Source: Desulfosediminicola ganghwensis (GTDB lineage: Bacteria; Desulfobacterota; Desulfobulbia; Desulfobulbales; Desulfocapsaceae). Taken from it: a stretch of DNA of 64,000 nucleotides. The translations under genes were made by a program, and so were the position numbers. The notes under the pieces are model-generated. The model did not search any database. It had not been told where the DNA came from and worked only from the letters and a program-made list of their open reading frames with translations. The stretch's first letter is position 1. Every line of letters begins with the position of its first letter. Below are positions 36,320-46,025 of this stretch, in pieces. The stretch is taken from NCBI RefSeq assembly GCF_005116675.2, contig NZ_CP050699.1, positions 1,635,001 to 1,699,000 of the forward strand, given 5' to 3'.

Positions 36320-36520
36320 CAGTAAAAAATAACTCCTTAACCGACAGATTATATCTCCGCAATTTGATAAATATTCTCTTGCAGTATGCGACCGTTGACG
36401 AAGTCCAAGAGGGCTGGAAGCCATTCTGGTCGTGGCGGTAGTTGAAAAGGTGCTCGGCCATTGCCAGCCCACTGGATCCGTAACGCTGAGATTGGACGTA
36501 AGCCGAGTTTAATATGGAAA

Positions 36521-38728
36521 CTATTTATGGGCGGATTTCCTACCCTCCACCTCTTTTTCAACGCGGCACAACAACGCGGAATGCGGCCAACTGCCTATTT
36601 CAGGACTGCAGAATTCAGGATCGTCCGGGCAAAGAATATTGGCGTTTGACTCAAAAACACCAAATAACTCTGGGAGATTTGGCTCCCGCTCCGGGAACCA
36701 CCAGGAGTGTTGGATGTCGACCATCTTGGGATGCATGACGTCTGTAATCTTTACCCGCTGGCGTATCGAACCAAGCGGAGTCGATATCATGGCCCAGTCT
36801 CCTTCGGAAAGCCCCAAATTTTCTGCTGTTTCGGGGTGAATTGAGACTAATGGATCGGGTATTTTTTTGCGGGCCTTTTCTATTTGTCGCTGTTCCGAAT
36901 GATACATGGGCATAAAGCGGCTTCCGGTGATCAGAATCAGAGGATATTCCTCCGCCAACTCCGGGCTGCTCACCGGGCTCCATACTGGCTCACGGTATTG
37001 AGGCAGAGGATCTGCCCCCAGCTCTTCAAAAATCGAGGATTTCAGTTCGACCTTACCGGATGGGGTCCCGAAGCCGAACTGTTCGTACCGACGATATTCC
37101 ATCTCGCCAAATACACCGTATTGATCCGCCAGTTGCTTGAATGTCAGGCCAACAGGTTCCAGAGAATGGTCATAGACGTCTTCAATCGTTTCCCAAGGCC
37201 AATATTCCTCCTGACCTAAGCGCATCCCAAGGCCGCGGTAGAAATCATAACTATTGCGCCGTTCGTACATCGGCTCAACCCCTTGCGGACAGGCCATGCA
37301 GAATCTGCCGGTCAACCAGATTTCAGAGGTTTCCACAGTGGAGGCTGCAGGAAAAACATAGTCCGCCAAGGCGGCGGATGGGGTCATGTAGTAGTCCACA
37401 ACCACATATAGCTCCAGGGCTTGCAGAGCCTCAAATACCCGTTTTGTATTGGGTAAGGCAAGAAGCGGATTGTTTGCCAGGGTGATTGCAGCTGTTACTG
37501 GATATGGCTTGCCGGTAATAATGGCGTTCATGACCTCTCTGGCATGCGCGAGATTGGAATGCCACGCCTCGGGAGCGGCCATGTATCCTTCGGGGAGTCT
37601 CTTGTTGGCGGCTGAGTTTTTTTCCCATCCCGGGAAACCGAAAAACGGATATTGGTCAACGCCAAGCTGCTTGGCCTTTTGACTCTCAGGCAGCATATCG
37701 TTAAGCTCGAGATACTCAGTATCACGTATTTTTCCTATTTCACCAGCCAACGAGAAGACCTCTCCGCCGGGGATTTCCAGGTTGCCGGTAATAGCCCTGA
37801 TAATTGCCCGACCTCTCGCACACTGCGTGGAATTGACGCCCTGCTTGTCCAGACCCAGTCCAAAAGGAATTACAGCCGGGCCGTTTGTTGCGTACATTCT
37901 TGCCGACTCTGTAACGAGAGCTGCAGGCACCGAAGTGATTTCTGCAACCTTCTCCGGAGTGTAGGGCTCAACCGCCTCTTTCAACTCTTCGAAACCAACA
38001 GTCCACTGGGATACAAACTCACGGTCATATAAATCTTCGGCAATAATCAAGCGAATCCAGCCGAGCATGAGCGCAAGGTCCGTGCCCGGGCGAATCTGCA
38101 ACCACACATCCGCCTTTTCCGCCTCTTTTGTCCTTCTCGGGTCAACGACAATGACCTTGGCTCCATTTTTTCGGGCGGCAACAATTTTAGGGTAAAGGCC
38201 AACCGGGCTGGATTGTGAAGCGTTACAGCCCCATAAAACGACGCATTTGGCAGCCGGCACTTCGCTACCCATGATCATGCCCCCGTAGGTGGCAAATTCA
38301 GTCGCATAGCTGGGACACATGCAAATCGTGTTTACGCCACAGGTGTTGGGAGAGCCGAAGAGATTGAAAAAACGGCGGCAATCCCAATGATATGTTCGTT
38401 TGGTGCCATGGGTAAATGTCAGGGTTTCTGCTCCGTGTTTATCCCTAAGTTCCGAGAGATTTTGGGCCACTTCATCCAGAGCCTGGTCCCAGGATATCTG
38501 CTGCCAGCGACCTTCCCCTTTCTTCCCAACCCTTTTTAAAGGATAATTCAACCGCTGTGGGTGATAGAGATGATCCTGCATTAAACGGCCACGTTCGCAG
38601 ATGACTCCCCGAGTGATTGGATGGTCCGGGTCTCCGGTAACCTTTACTACTTTGCCGTTCTCCAGATGCAAAAGGGTGCCACATCGTGGATGGCAAAGAC
38701 CACAGTAACTTCTGCGAATTTCCTTCAT
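36521..38728 (-). CDS. molybdopterin oxidoreductase, catalytic subunit
   Basis: A 735-residue Mo/W-bis-PGD enzyme of the DMSO reductase superfamily. It has an N-terminal [4Fe-4S] motif (Cys9, Cys12, Cys16, Cys44), a likely metal ligand Cys136 or Cys138 in GVNTICMCPSYATE, conserved VVLWGCNASQSSPV and VDPRRTKEA segments, and a C-terminal cofactor-binding domain (LILITGSRFMPMYHS, NLGLSEGDWAMI). There is no Tat signal. The ATG at 38728 has GGAGGT eight bases upstream and precedes the cluster motif, so an N-terminal signal is not simply missed. It converges on the exported Fe-S/cytochrome pair, so a direct complex with them is doubtful. Confidence 0.88.
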   Translation of the reverse strand: MKEIRRSYCGLCHPRCGTLLHLENGKVVKVTGDPDHPITRGVICERGRLMQDHLYHPQRLNYPLKRVGKKGEGRWQQISWDQALDEVAQNLSELRDKHGAETLTFTHGTKRTYHWDCRRFFNLFGSPNTCGVNTICMCPSYATEFATYGGMIMGSEVPAAKCVVLWGCNASQSSPVGLYPKIVAARKNGAKVIVVDPRRTKEAEKADVWLQIRPGTDLALMLGWIRLIIAEDLYDREFVSQWTVGFEELKEAVEPYTPEKVAEITSVPAALVTESARMYATNGPAVIPFGLGLDKQGVNSTQCARGRAIIRAITGNLEIPGGEVFSLAGEIGKIRDTEYLELNDMLPESQKAKQLGVDQYPFFGFPGWEKNSAANKRLPEGYMAAPEAWHSNLAHAREVMNAIITGKPYPVTAAITLANNPLLALPNTKRVFEALQALELYVVVDYYMTPSAALADYVFPAASTVETSEIWLTGRFCMACPQGVEPMYERRNSYDFYRGLGMRLGQEEYWPWETIEDVYDHSLEPVGLTFKQLADQYGVFGEMEYRRYEQFGFGTPSGKVELKSSIFEELGADPLPQYREPVWSPVSSPELAEEYPLILITGSRFMPMYHSEQRQIEKARKKIPDPLVSIHPETAENLGLSEGDWAMISTPLGSIRQRVKITDVMHPKMVDIQHSWWFPEREPNLPELFGVFESNANILCPDDPEFCSPEIGSWPHSALLCRVEKEVEGRKSAHK

Positions 38729-38948
38729 GTGTACCTCCAGGCTTGGTTGAGAATAATCAGGTTTTGGGCCTTTGAACCATGGCTGGACCAAGCTCAATTG
38801 AAACCATTCCTTTCATTATCCAGCATGAATTTCACCAACATCAAAAATCAGAAGTGGAACTGCTTACGCAGGTAAATGTCCGTTTATTTGCTTAGAGTTA
38901 CGCAGTACTTTATCCTGATATAATAATTTATATCGGTTGTAGATTATG

Positions 38949-38975
38949 TTAAAATAGACTGGCAGTCAATTTTAA
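38949..38975. promoter_or_regulatory. TetR-type operator 1
   Basis: A 27-base near-perfect palindrome with core GACTGGCAGTC, flanked by TTAAAAT and ATTTTAA. It lies between the molybdenum enzyme gene (minus) and the TetR gene (plus), about 67 bases before the TetR ATG. Confidence 0.7.
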
Positions 38976-38978
38976 ATC

Positions 38979-38989
38979 GACCGGAAGTC
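38979..38989. promoter_or_regulatory. TetR-type operator 2
   Basis: GACCGGAAGTC shares the pattern GACYGGMAGTC with the core of operator 1 and lies 22 bases away centre to centre, about two helical turns, which would suit two dimers on one DNA face. The outer arms here are TCGAC and GTCGA. Confidence 0.6.
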
Positions 38990-39041
38990 GACAAAACATT
39001 CACACGCAAAAAATTGCGCACCATAACAGCGAGGAGAAGAC

Positions 39042-39683
39042 ATGAAAAAGGCCGCTTCAGTTGCGAGCCGATCAGGCTGTAAGACCACCCGTCGAAGCGG
39101 GGCACCATCGGGGCCAAGGAAGGCGGATGAGAGACGCGCAACCTTGATTAAAGCGGCAGGCAAGCTTTTTGCTGAAAAGGGCTACGAGGCTACCACGATG
39201 GATGAAATTGCAGCCGCCGCCAATTGCGCAAAAGGTACACTGTATCATTACTTTTCTAATAAGGCTGAACTGCTGCAGGTTCTGAGAGAGGGGTTCGAAC
39301 TAGAAGCCATGAAGCGTATCAGGGCGAGCGTGGATAACTGCCATGCTGATGATTGGCGGGGTCGTATCAAAGCATGGATAGATGGGGCCGTTGAGGGGTA
39401 TTTTGAGATGAATGAGCTGCACGACAGAGTAATCTACGGTTCAGGAATGCCGTTTCGAAACCCTATGGCAGATGCTGAAGTAACCAAATATCTTGCGACC
39501 TTGATAAGCGATGGAACTAAAGCTGGAGCCTGGCACGTTGATGATGAGCACTGGACTGCCGTAGTTATGTTCTACAGCTTTCGAGGTGGCTGTGACGAGG
39601 CTATTCTGGGAACACAGTGCGCAAAAGATATTCCGAATAAGCTTTACGATTTGTTTTTCAGAATTTTAGGTGTAAACCATTGA
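39042..39683 (+). CDS. TetR-family transcriptional regulator
   Basis: A 213-residue repressor. After a basic N-terminal tail it has a TetR helix-turn-helix (about residues 30-75; LFAEKGYEATTMDEIAAAA, then CAKGTLYHYFSNKAELL). The ligand-binding domain is helical. Two palindromes in its 5' region share a core that fits TetR dimers, so autoregulation is likely and the divergent molybdenum enzyme is a candidate target. AGGAGAAG lies before the ATG. Confidence 0.92.
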   Translation: MKKAASVASRSGCKTTRRSGAPSGPRKADERRATLIKAAGKLFAEKGYEATTMDEIAAAANCAKGTLYHYFSNKAELLQVLREGFELEAMKRIRASVDNCHADDWRGRIKAWIDGAVEGYFEMNELHDRVIYGSGMPFRNPMADAEVTKYLATLISDGTKAGAWHVDDEHWTAVVMFYSFRGGCDEAILGTQCAKDIPNKLYDLFFRILGVNH

Positions 39684-39976
39684 AGAAACTATAATTGTGA
39701 TTTCAGGTTCTTGGATATGGAGTAGGCTGGTAAAAATGCGGCTTGCATTGTACTTTTCGTTAATATTGCCATTTCAAAGATCTTACCACTCTAATAATCT
39801 CAAGCTTTGCCTGCCTTACTGGATATTTTCGATCGAGTCATTCCTGATTCCTCCACCCATTGTCGAGCACAGAATTTCGGCAGGTGTGAAACATCTGCAA
39901 CTGACTCTATATAAAAAACACGTATAATTAGAGGAGATAGGGTCGGAAAAGGAATATTGAATCAGGAGGAGGCGAG

Positions 39977-41302
39977 ATGATAGAGAATGTCATTATTATG
40001 GGGGCCGCCGGTCGTGATTTTCATAATTTCAACGTCTACTTCAAAGACAATTCCCGATATCGGGTTGTCGCTTTCACCGCCGCCCAGATCCCCAATATCG
40101 AGGGACGAAGTTATCCACCGGAACTGGCAGGAAAAATGTATCCCGCCGGCATCCCTATCCGGGCAGAAGCGGAGCTTGCCGGCCTGATCCGCGAAAATTC
40201 CATTGATCTGGTGGCCTTTTCCTACAGCGATGTTCCGTATTCCGAGGTGATGCATAAAGCCTCGATCGCCATGGCTGAGAATGCCGATTTCATCATGATC
40301 GGTGCACGCTATACCATGCTGAAATCGGCTAAACCTGTGATCGCCGTCTGTGCCGTTCGCACCGGATGCGGCAAGTCTCCAACCACCCGGAAGATTTGTG
40401 AATTACTTGCAAAAGAAGGCAAGAAGACAGTGGTGGTTCGTCATCCCATGCCCTATGGGGACCTGCGAAAACAAGAGGTGCAGCGTTTCTCCAGTTACCA
40501 GGATTTCGGGAAAATGCAGTGTACTATCGAGGAGAGGGAGGAGTACGAGCCGCTGGTCGATCTCGGTATCACGGTCTTTGCCGGAATTGATTATGAGAAG
40601 ATTCTGAGGGCGGCGGAAACAGAGGCTGATATCATCATCTGGGACGGAGGCAATAACGATACACCCTTTTTTGCACCCGATGTCCATATTGTCCTGTTCG
40701 ACCCTCATCGGGCCGGTCATGAACTTCTTTACTATCCGGGTGAAACCAACATGATCATGGCGGATATAGCGATCATCAACAAGGTGAACACTGCCCAACC
40801 AAAGAATATAGATGAGGTGCGGCACAATATCGAGCGTCATGCACCAAAGGCCCGGATAATTTTGGCCGAATCCGAAATCAGCGTCAACAGACCGGAACGC
40901 ATCCGGGGACGGCGGGTACTCGTTGTCGAGGATGGCCCGACGCTGACCCATGGAGGCATGGCCCATGGTGCCGGTATGATCGCTGCCAGGAAGCATGGAG
41001 CTGCAGTAATAGTCGATCCCCGGCCCTATGCGGTCGGAACGCTGGCGAAAGCGTACAAGACATATCCCCATATCGGTCCTGTCCTGCCGGCCATGGGGTA
41101 CAGCCCGGCCCAGGTAAAGGATCTGGAAACCACCATTCACAATGTCGATTGCGACCTTGTTCTCTTCGCCACTCCGATCAAGCTCAACCGGTTGCTTTCC
41201 ATCGATCATCCGGCTCTTCGGGTTTCTTATACATACCGGGATCATGGCAAGCCTGATCTTGAGGATGCACTCCGTCCTTTTCTTATGAAACTTTTCCCTT
41301 AG
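39977..41302 (+). CDS. cyclic 2,3-diphosphoglycerate synthetase-like protein
   Basis: A 441-residue cytoplasmic protein. It matches the archaeal cyclic 2,3-diphosphoglycerate synthetase family in length and in the P-loop AVRTGCGKSPTTRKICELL (about residues 126-144), with further segments DIIIWDGGNNDTPFF and VLVVEDGPTLTHGGMAHGAG. The archaeal enzyme closes a cyclic phosphoanhydride at the cost of ATP for thermoprotection. That product is unexpected in a mesophilic bacterium, so the bacterial reaction is open. AGGAGGAGG precedes the ATG. It is monocistronic, 290 bases after the TetR gene. Confidence 0.8.
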   Translation: MIENVIIMGAAGRDFHNFNVYFKDNSRYRVVAFTAAQIPNIEGRSYPPELAGKMYPAGIPIRAEAELAGLIRENSIDLVAFSYSDVPYSEVMHKASIAMAENADFIMIGARYTMLKSAKPVIAVCAVRTGCGKSPTTRKICELLAKEGKKTVVVRHPMPYGDLRKQEVQRFSSYQDFGKMQCTIEEREEYEPLVDLGITVFAGIDYEKILRAAETEADIIIWDGGNNDTPFFAPDVHIVLFDPHRAGHELLYYPGETNMIMADIAIINKVNTAQPKNIDEVRHNIERHAPKARIILAESEISVNRPERIRGRRVLVVEDGPTLTHGGMAHGAGMIAARKHGAAVIVDPRPYAVGTLAKAYKTYPHIGPVLPAMGYSPAQVKDLETTIHNVDCDLVLFATPIKLNRLLSIDHPALRVSYTYRDHGKPDLEDALRPFLMKLFP

Positions 41303-41429
41303 CCCGAATTTCTCATGAGCATTTTGTAAAAAATGAGCAAAATGTATTTAATTTAAAGGTAATGCTTCGTTCTGTTGCAGCAATTTCTTCATTTTCATGC
41401 CAGACCTCCTTTGTCTATGAGTGTGCTCT

Positions 41430-42248
41430 TTATTTGGGAAAGAGAAATTTTAAGGTGAATACCATGCTCCAGTCAGGGCCAAAGTCGGGTTTTTCCGCAT
41501 AGCCGTAAGCCTGCAGTTTGAAATCAACGGGTTGATTGCCGAACCGGTGCAGTTTGCCGATGCCTCCGCCGACAGGGATGGTCCAGGTACTGTCGCTGTC
41601 CGCCTCCCAGTTGGCGGTAATGATGGGCGTCATGGAGAGGTACCAGCCGTTAGCCAGGTTGTAATTGATGAAATACTGAAACAGGAACTTATTGACATCC
41701 GGAGCATCACCCGGGCCGGCATACGACCACATATTTTGCGCAAGGGCTCCAATAACCCATTTCCCAGGCATCGTGAGTACCACGGCTGCGATTCCCGCCG
41801 ACCATTTTTCCGAGCCTAATCCGTCACTTTGAGTGGGGAAATCAAGTACCGGCCCAATTCCGTAAATGACCTCCCCCGGCTCGGCAAGGCTGAAGAATCC
41901 CTGGTACTGGATGTTGCCGAGGCCGTTTTCCGAAACATTGGTCGGGGGAATGACCACATTACCCAGGTCGCTTCCATCGATATTAGCATCGACAGAGATG
42001 TAAGGAATGATGAATCGGTTGATCAGATTGTATTTTCCGATATTTACCGGATACACCGGCTTGGCGATGACGACGTCGGCACTGGAATCGTTGGGCATTC
42101 CTTCGTAATGCCAGTACTCGAAGGGCAGGCTGATCATGTCGCCCACGGGGTTTTGCGATTGTTTGGCCAGGTCACCTTCGGCAGACGCGTTGGATAAGGC
42201 CAGGAAAAAGGAAACGAGCATGATCAATACACTACAGTGGCGCTTCAT
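41430..42248 (-). CDS. exported outer-membrane-like protein, phenol-degradation meta-pathway family
   Basis: A 272-residue protein with a signal peptide (residues 5-23, cleavage near ASA-E) and alternating hydrophobic beta strands ending in FTLKFLFPK, typical of an outer-membrane barrel. It resembles proteins misnamed neuromedin U and the MetA-pathway transporter family. The start at 42248 has GAGGAG nine bases upstream and removes a 58-residue unsupported extension. Ligand unknown. Confidence 0.75.
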   Translation of the reverse strand: MKRHCSVLIMLVSFFLALSNASAEGDLAKQSQNPVGDMISLPFEYWHYEGMPNDSSADVVIAKPVYPVNIGKYNLINRFIIPYISVDANIDGSDLGNVVIPPTNVSENGLGNIQYQGFFSLAEPGEVIYGIGPVLDFPTQSDGLGSEKWSAGIAAVVLTMPGKWVIGALAQNMWSYAGPGDAPDVNKFLFQYFINYNLANGWYLSMTPIITANWEADSDSTWTIPVGGGIGKLHRFGNQPVDFKLQAYGYAEKPDFGPDWSMVFTLKFLFPK

Positions 42249-43301
42249 GAAGTTATCTCCTCTCTTCAGGTTGTTGAGAAAAATAGCAAGCAGAACAGCA
42301 TCCCGCTTTTCCCCGCGAAGGAAACGACACATAAGATGACTCATCGTGGGAAACGACAAACAAGCCAGGTAACGATTATAAGCATATGATAAACTGTATC
42401 GTCTTGCTATATCCCTGAACAAACGTTTTTTTATTTGTTGGGGTTGGGCGTCTCATGATTCTTTTTCAAGAAGAGGCATTGATAGTGTCTGGATCTTCAT
42501 GTACGTCAGGATGAGGTGTGTAATGCTTCAATATTATTGATTCACTCATGGAATTGAGTCAGGTTGTTGATGCCTTGAAAGTATTAAAATCGGTGAATGG
42601 AATTTGGAACGGCACACAACGGTCTATTTAGACAAGCGGCATCTTCCTTTGAAGCAGATCCGGAACAATCTCAAAATCGATTGTGGAATTTTTTCTGAAA
42701 GTCTCCAGGAAATTTTGAAATGTAGTGGTAATCGTGAGCTAATAATTTGTGATAAGCATAAATGTTGACAGCTTTCGATAAAAGTGAGTTTCCTGCTTTT
42801 CGCCTGCAGTCGAGTTTGCCGAAGACTTGATTTGTAATGATGTTAGGCGCCATGTCAGGTACTACGATACAATCAATAGCAAGGGGAGCACTACCTTTGG
42901 GGTGTTCTGGAGGGCGGGATTCAAACATGTCTGTAATCCCTCAAGATCAAATCTCAAATTTTACACCTTATCCTTCCCACGTCCCACTTCTCCCTTCCGA
43001 CCTCTAACCTTCCCAAATCCCAGTTCCAGTTGTTTACTCCTTTCAGGTGAGGTTCCAGATCCACTTATCCGTTTACTTCCGGGGTTCCGTGGTATATTCC
43101 CTGGCTTTTTTAAGGGCTGATGTAAACTCGTGAAATATCCGGGCCAACAGAACATGCCGCTGTCTCATAAATATTCCTCTGGGTGAGTTGTGGAGAAGAT
43201 TTCCAGAGGGGTGAATTTGTCACTCCCTCTGGTTTGGAGACTACTCCTGTTTTTTTAACTTTTTGCAATTCCTGCTGTTGTTATCCAAGCGTCCAATGCA
43301 G
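42249..43301. other. long intergenic region with a polypyrimidine tract
   Basis: About 1,050 bases. A minus-strand 85-codon frame (42671-42928) has no recognisable product or ribosome-binding site. From about 42965 to 43030 there is a pyrimidine-rich tract with repeated TCCCA and CTTCCC units, the complement in style of the purine tract at 3756-3815. No terminator or promoter could be assigned. Confidence 0.4.
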
Positions 43302-43877
43302 TTATTTTTTGAGCGCTTTCCCATCACGCCACGGCTTGCCGGTACGTTCTCCGATAGACCAGTATTCATGCGCCATAAAATCAAAGAGAATAGGGTCGAT
43401 CTTTTTCAGGTCAGGCTTTTTACCGGTGAGGCAGGTTTCATCTATGTACGTATTCACCAGTTCACCAATGAAAATTTCATGGGGTCCAAGCACGACGGTA
43501 TCATGCAAACGTAACTCCATCGAGAGCGGACAATCGGCTATCATCGGGGCATGGGCGAGCTCTCCCCGGGCTACTTGAAACAGCTCGCTTTTATCCACCT
43601 TTTCACCGGTCACGAGGCCCGCATAGTCTGTTGCCACCAGCATTTTCTGCGAAGGGATATTAATGCTGAATTCCTTATGCTCATTAATGCCTATGTTGCT
43701 GTAGTGGTTGCTGTGCAGGCCAATTGAAAGATATTGCGGGACATCTCCATGGGCATGATTGAGTATGCCCACATGGGCGATGGTTATCCAGTTGGGTTTG
43801 CCTTTGACATCGGCGCCGACAATAGTGGTGAGCGAAGGATAAAGTCCGTTTTTGGCATCAATGTTTACACGGTTCAT
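43302..43877 (-). CDS. flavin reductase-like domain protein
   Basis: A 191-residue FMN-binding split-barrel protein of the flavin reductase-like (DIM6/NTAB) family. IVGADVKGKPNWITIAHVGILNHAHGDV and INIPSQKMLVATDYAGLVTG are typical of the family (each given in part: GADVKGKPNWITIAHVGI). AAGGAGAAC before the ATG at 43877 fixes the start. It is 130 bases downstream of a MarR gene on the same strand, so they may share control. A flavin or quinone reductase role is inferred. Confidence 0.85.
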   Translation of the reverse strand: MNRVNIDAKNGLYPSLTTIVGADVKGKPNWITIAHVGILNHAHGDVPQYLSIGLHSNHYSNIGINEHKEFSINIPSQKMLVATDYAGLVTGEKVDKSELFQVARGELAHAPMIADCPLSMELRLHDTVVLGPHEIFIGELVNTYIDETCLTGKKPDLKKIDPILFDFMAHEYWSIGERTGKPWRDGKALKK

Positions 43878-44007
43878 GGCGTTCTCCTTAAAAAAGATTA
43901 GTTGTGCATGCAAGTATTTGGTTCTAAGAATTCTTTTGCTTTAAATTTTTTCCATTAGCGACAGAGAAATACGTTAGTTATCCGTCCAACGTCCAACATG
44001 CTTTAAG

Positions 44008-44442
44008 CTACCCTTTCTGCAGCTTGCGGCTGGCCTCAAGAGTCAGTCGTGTCAGTTGATCTCCATTTTCCTGGCCGAGTAGTTCGGAGTAGCGTTTATA
44101 AAGATTATGCCAGACCTCCTTGATCTGCGGTTCAATCGCGAGACCTTTTTCCGTAGGGTGGATAAAGGTATTGCGTCCCAGTCCTTCCTTTCTGATAAGT
44201 CCACGTTTATCCAGTGCGTCCACAAAGCGGGAAACCGTGGAAGGGGCCATATTCATAGCCTCAGCCAGCTCCTTCTGGGCTATGCCGGGGTTCTCCATGG
44301 CCAGCATCAGCAGGAAGGCGTAGGAAGGGGTCATTGCTATAGCTGCAAACTCTTCTTCGCCCATGCGGGTGATTACCCTGGCCAGTGAGTTGGCGGTGAA
44401 GAAGAGACAACAATCGAGTGGGCTTTCTGTTTTATGTTTCAT
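44008..44442 (-). CDS. MarR-family transcriptional regulator
   Basis: A 144-residue regulator with the winged-helix core (GIAQKELAEAMNMAPSTVSRFVDAL, about residues 48-72, shown by AEAMNMAPSTVSRFVDAL) and wing (KRGLIRKEGLGRNTFIHPT). Two adjacent cysteines near the N-terminus (DCCLFF) could act as a redox switch. The start is at 44442 after CAGGACC. It likely regulates the flavin reductase gene downstream. Confidence 0.88.
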   Translation of the reverse strand: MKHKTESPLDCCLFFTANSLARVITRMGEEEFAAIAMTPSYAFLLMLAMENPGIAQKELAEAMNMAPSTVSRFVDALDKRGLIRKEGLGRNTFIHPTEKGLAIEPQIKEVWHNLYKRYSELLGQENGDQLTRLTLEASRKLQKG

Positions 44443-45063
44443 ATCAGGTCCTGAATTATTAGTTGCACACACAAATATTCTTTTAGAGAGTATAAGTCAA
44501 CAAATAATTTTAAGGTAACAGGGAGGCAGGAACAACAAGCGGCATACGCTAGGAGAATACTCCGATTTCTCACTGAGAGCCTGCAATTTTCAGGTTTGTA
44601 TAGGTTGAATGAGCTTCTGATTGTCCCAGAAGTTCAATAAGAACTGGTAGGATATCACGCGTAAGGTGGCAGGCGTATGGGGTAGGCTAACCAGAGGGAC
44701 GTGCCACATTTTCTCAGGATATGGGTTGGCCGTTTCCATACAAAAAATACCTAATCTTGACTGCAGTAAGAAATATTCAGTGCATATCTGGTTAAAATAA
44801 AACGAAAAAACAGCTTTTGTTACGTATACTCAGGAATCATCTTCAGTTGTCCTGTCTGTCAACCACAGCAGATAGTCGATGACCATCTTCAATCTCGCCT
44901 TGCATGATTGTGTCGTGCAAGTTCCCAATCTGCCTGACACCCTAGAAACTCCAATCCCTGAGGTGCGTAGCCGAAGATAATCCGAGAGTACCTTTGAGGT
45001 GAGTCAATCAAAGACGTGGTTTTTTTCTGCAGGTGTTTGAAATTGTGTCTCCTGATCCCGATT
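44443..45063. other. intergenic region, nothing recognised
   Basis: About 620 bases between the MarR gene and the RelE-like gene. No ORF with a ribosome-binding site, no repeat and no clear terminator was found. Confidence 0.35.
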
Positions 45064-45414
45064 CTACAATTCCTTGAGCTTCTTCATATCCTTTTTATGG
45101 TAAAGATCAAAAAATATAACGCTGTTGTCCGGCAGCTCGTCGCATCCATCGCATTTTTGTTCTAGGCGTTGATTTTCCTTACGACACAGATGACACCAGT
45201 AATAGATCAGGCGGTAATCTTTCCGTCCTACATACTTTTTGAGCCGGCCATTATAAAGTCCTCTCATCTTACCGTCTGAATTACCGGGGTCAAACAACAA
45301 TCGATCAATTACCCTGTTGATACGAGCATGACCAGATGGGTCAACAACCTCAACCTGGTCAAGCTTCCTTGAAAAATGTGGCATCGGCCGATATGCAAAA
45401 GTTGTGTTATTCAT
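45064..45414 (-). CDS. RelE/ParE-like protein with an inserted zinc ribbon
   Basis: A 116-residue basic protein. MRGLYNGRLKKYVGRKDYRLIYYW (part: GRLKKYVGRKDYRLIYYW) resembles the core strands of RelE-type mRNA-cleaving toxins. A Cys-x2-Cys-x10-Cys-x2-Cys insert follows at once (CHLC...CDGC), then VIFFDLYHKKD, the last RelE strand. No antitoxin gene lies on either side. It may be an orphan toxin-fold protein with a metal-stabilised insert; toxicity is not established. Confidence 0.55.
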   Translation of the reverse strand: MNNTTFAYRPMPHFSRKLDQVEVVDPSGHARINRVIDRLLFDPGNSDGKMRGLYNGRLKKYVGRKDYRLIYYWCHLCRKENQRLEQKCDGCDELPDNSVIFFDLYHKKDMKKLKEL

Positions 45415-46025
45415 AGCGTAGGTACATGATAAAACATTTCCGCATGTTAAAATATTGGTTGTTATTCGACTAACACAAAATTGTTACCAGATAACGGCAA
45501 ATAGATCTACTTGAAAACATTGTAGATCTTGTGTGCCGATGTTGGCAGAGATAGATGTCAAGTCCAGAATCATGGAACCAGTAAGTGTAGTTCACGTGAT
45601 CCGTTGATGCCTGATACCGTTTAACTATATTCCAGAGATGCCTAACATTTATACGACAAAGATGCACATAATGCATTGATATAAAATGTAATAATTAACA
45701 CAGCGCCCCTCCTGCCGTTTGAACCAACTATTCGACAAAATGCAAAAGTCTATTATTTGAAATGCGTAGAGTGTCAAAAATGGCGTGCCAACCACGAGAC
45801 ACTATGTTGTAATGTAAAGATATGATTAATCTATCTTAGTAACTCGCTGGCGTTTGTTCATTGCTTATCATATCACAAATGCCTTATCCTACGCGGGGTG
45901 ACGGGGGAGAGCGATGACTCCAGCACCAGCAGTTTTGAAATGTTGTGGTAATTTAGCGTATCAGTCTATCTGTAAATAAACCTAAAGCGACAATAATCTT
46001 AGCTGTTGTAATTCGAGGTAACATC
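45415..46025. other. AT-rich intergenic region, nothing recognised
   Basis: About 610 bases. A 68-codon minus-strand frame (45470-45676) has unusual composition and no ribosome-binding site. No antitoxin for the RelE-like protein could be found here. Confidence 0.35.

Noticed and set aside
42880-42960. tRNA-like GGATTCAAAC segment
   Set aside because: No acceptor stem or anticodon arm could be folded around it.
45470-45676. Possible antitoxin partner of the RelE-like gene
   Set aside because: Composition is odd (many His, Tyr, Cys), no ribosome-binding site, no DNA-binding motif.
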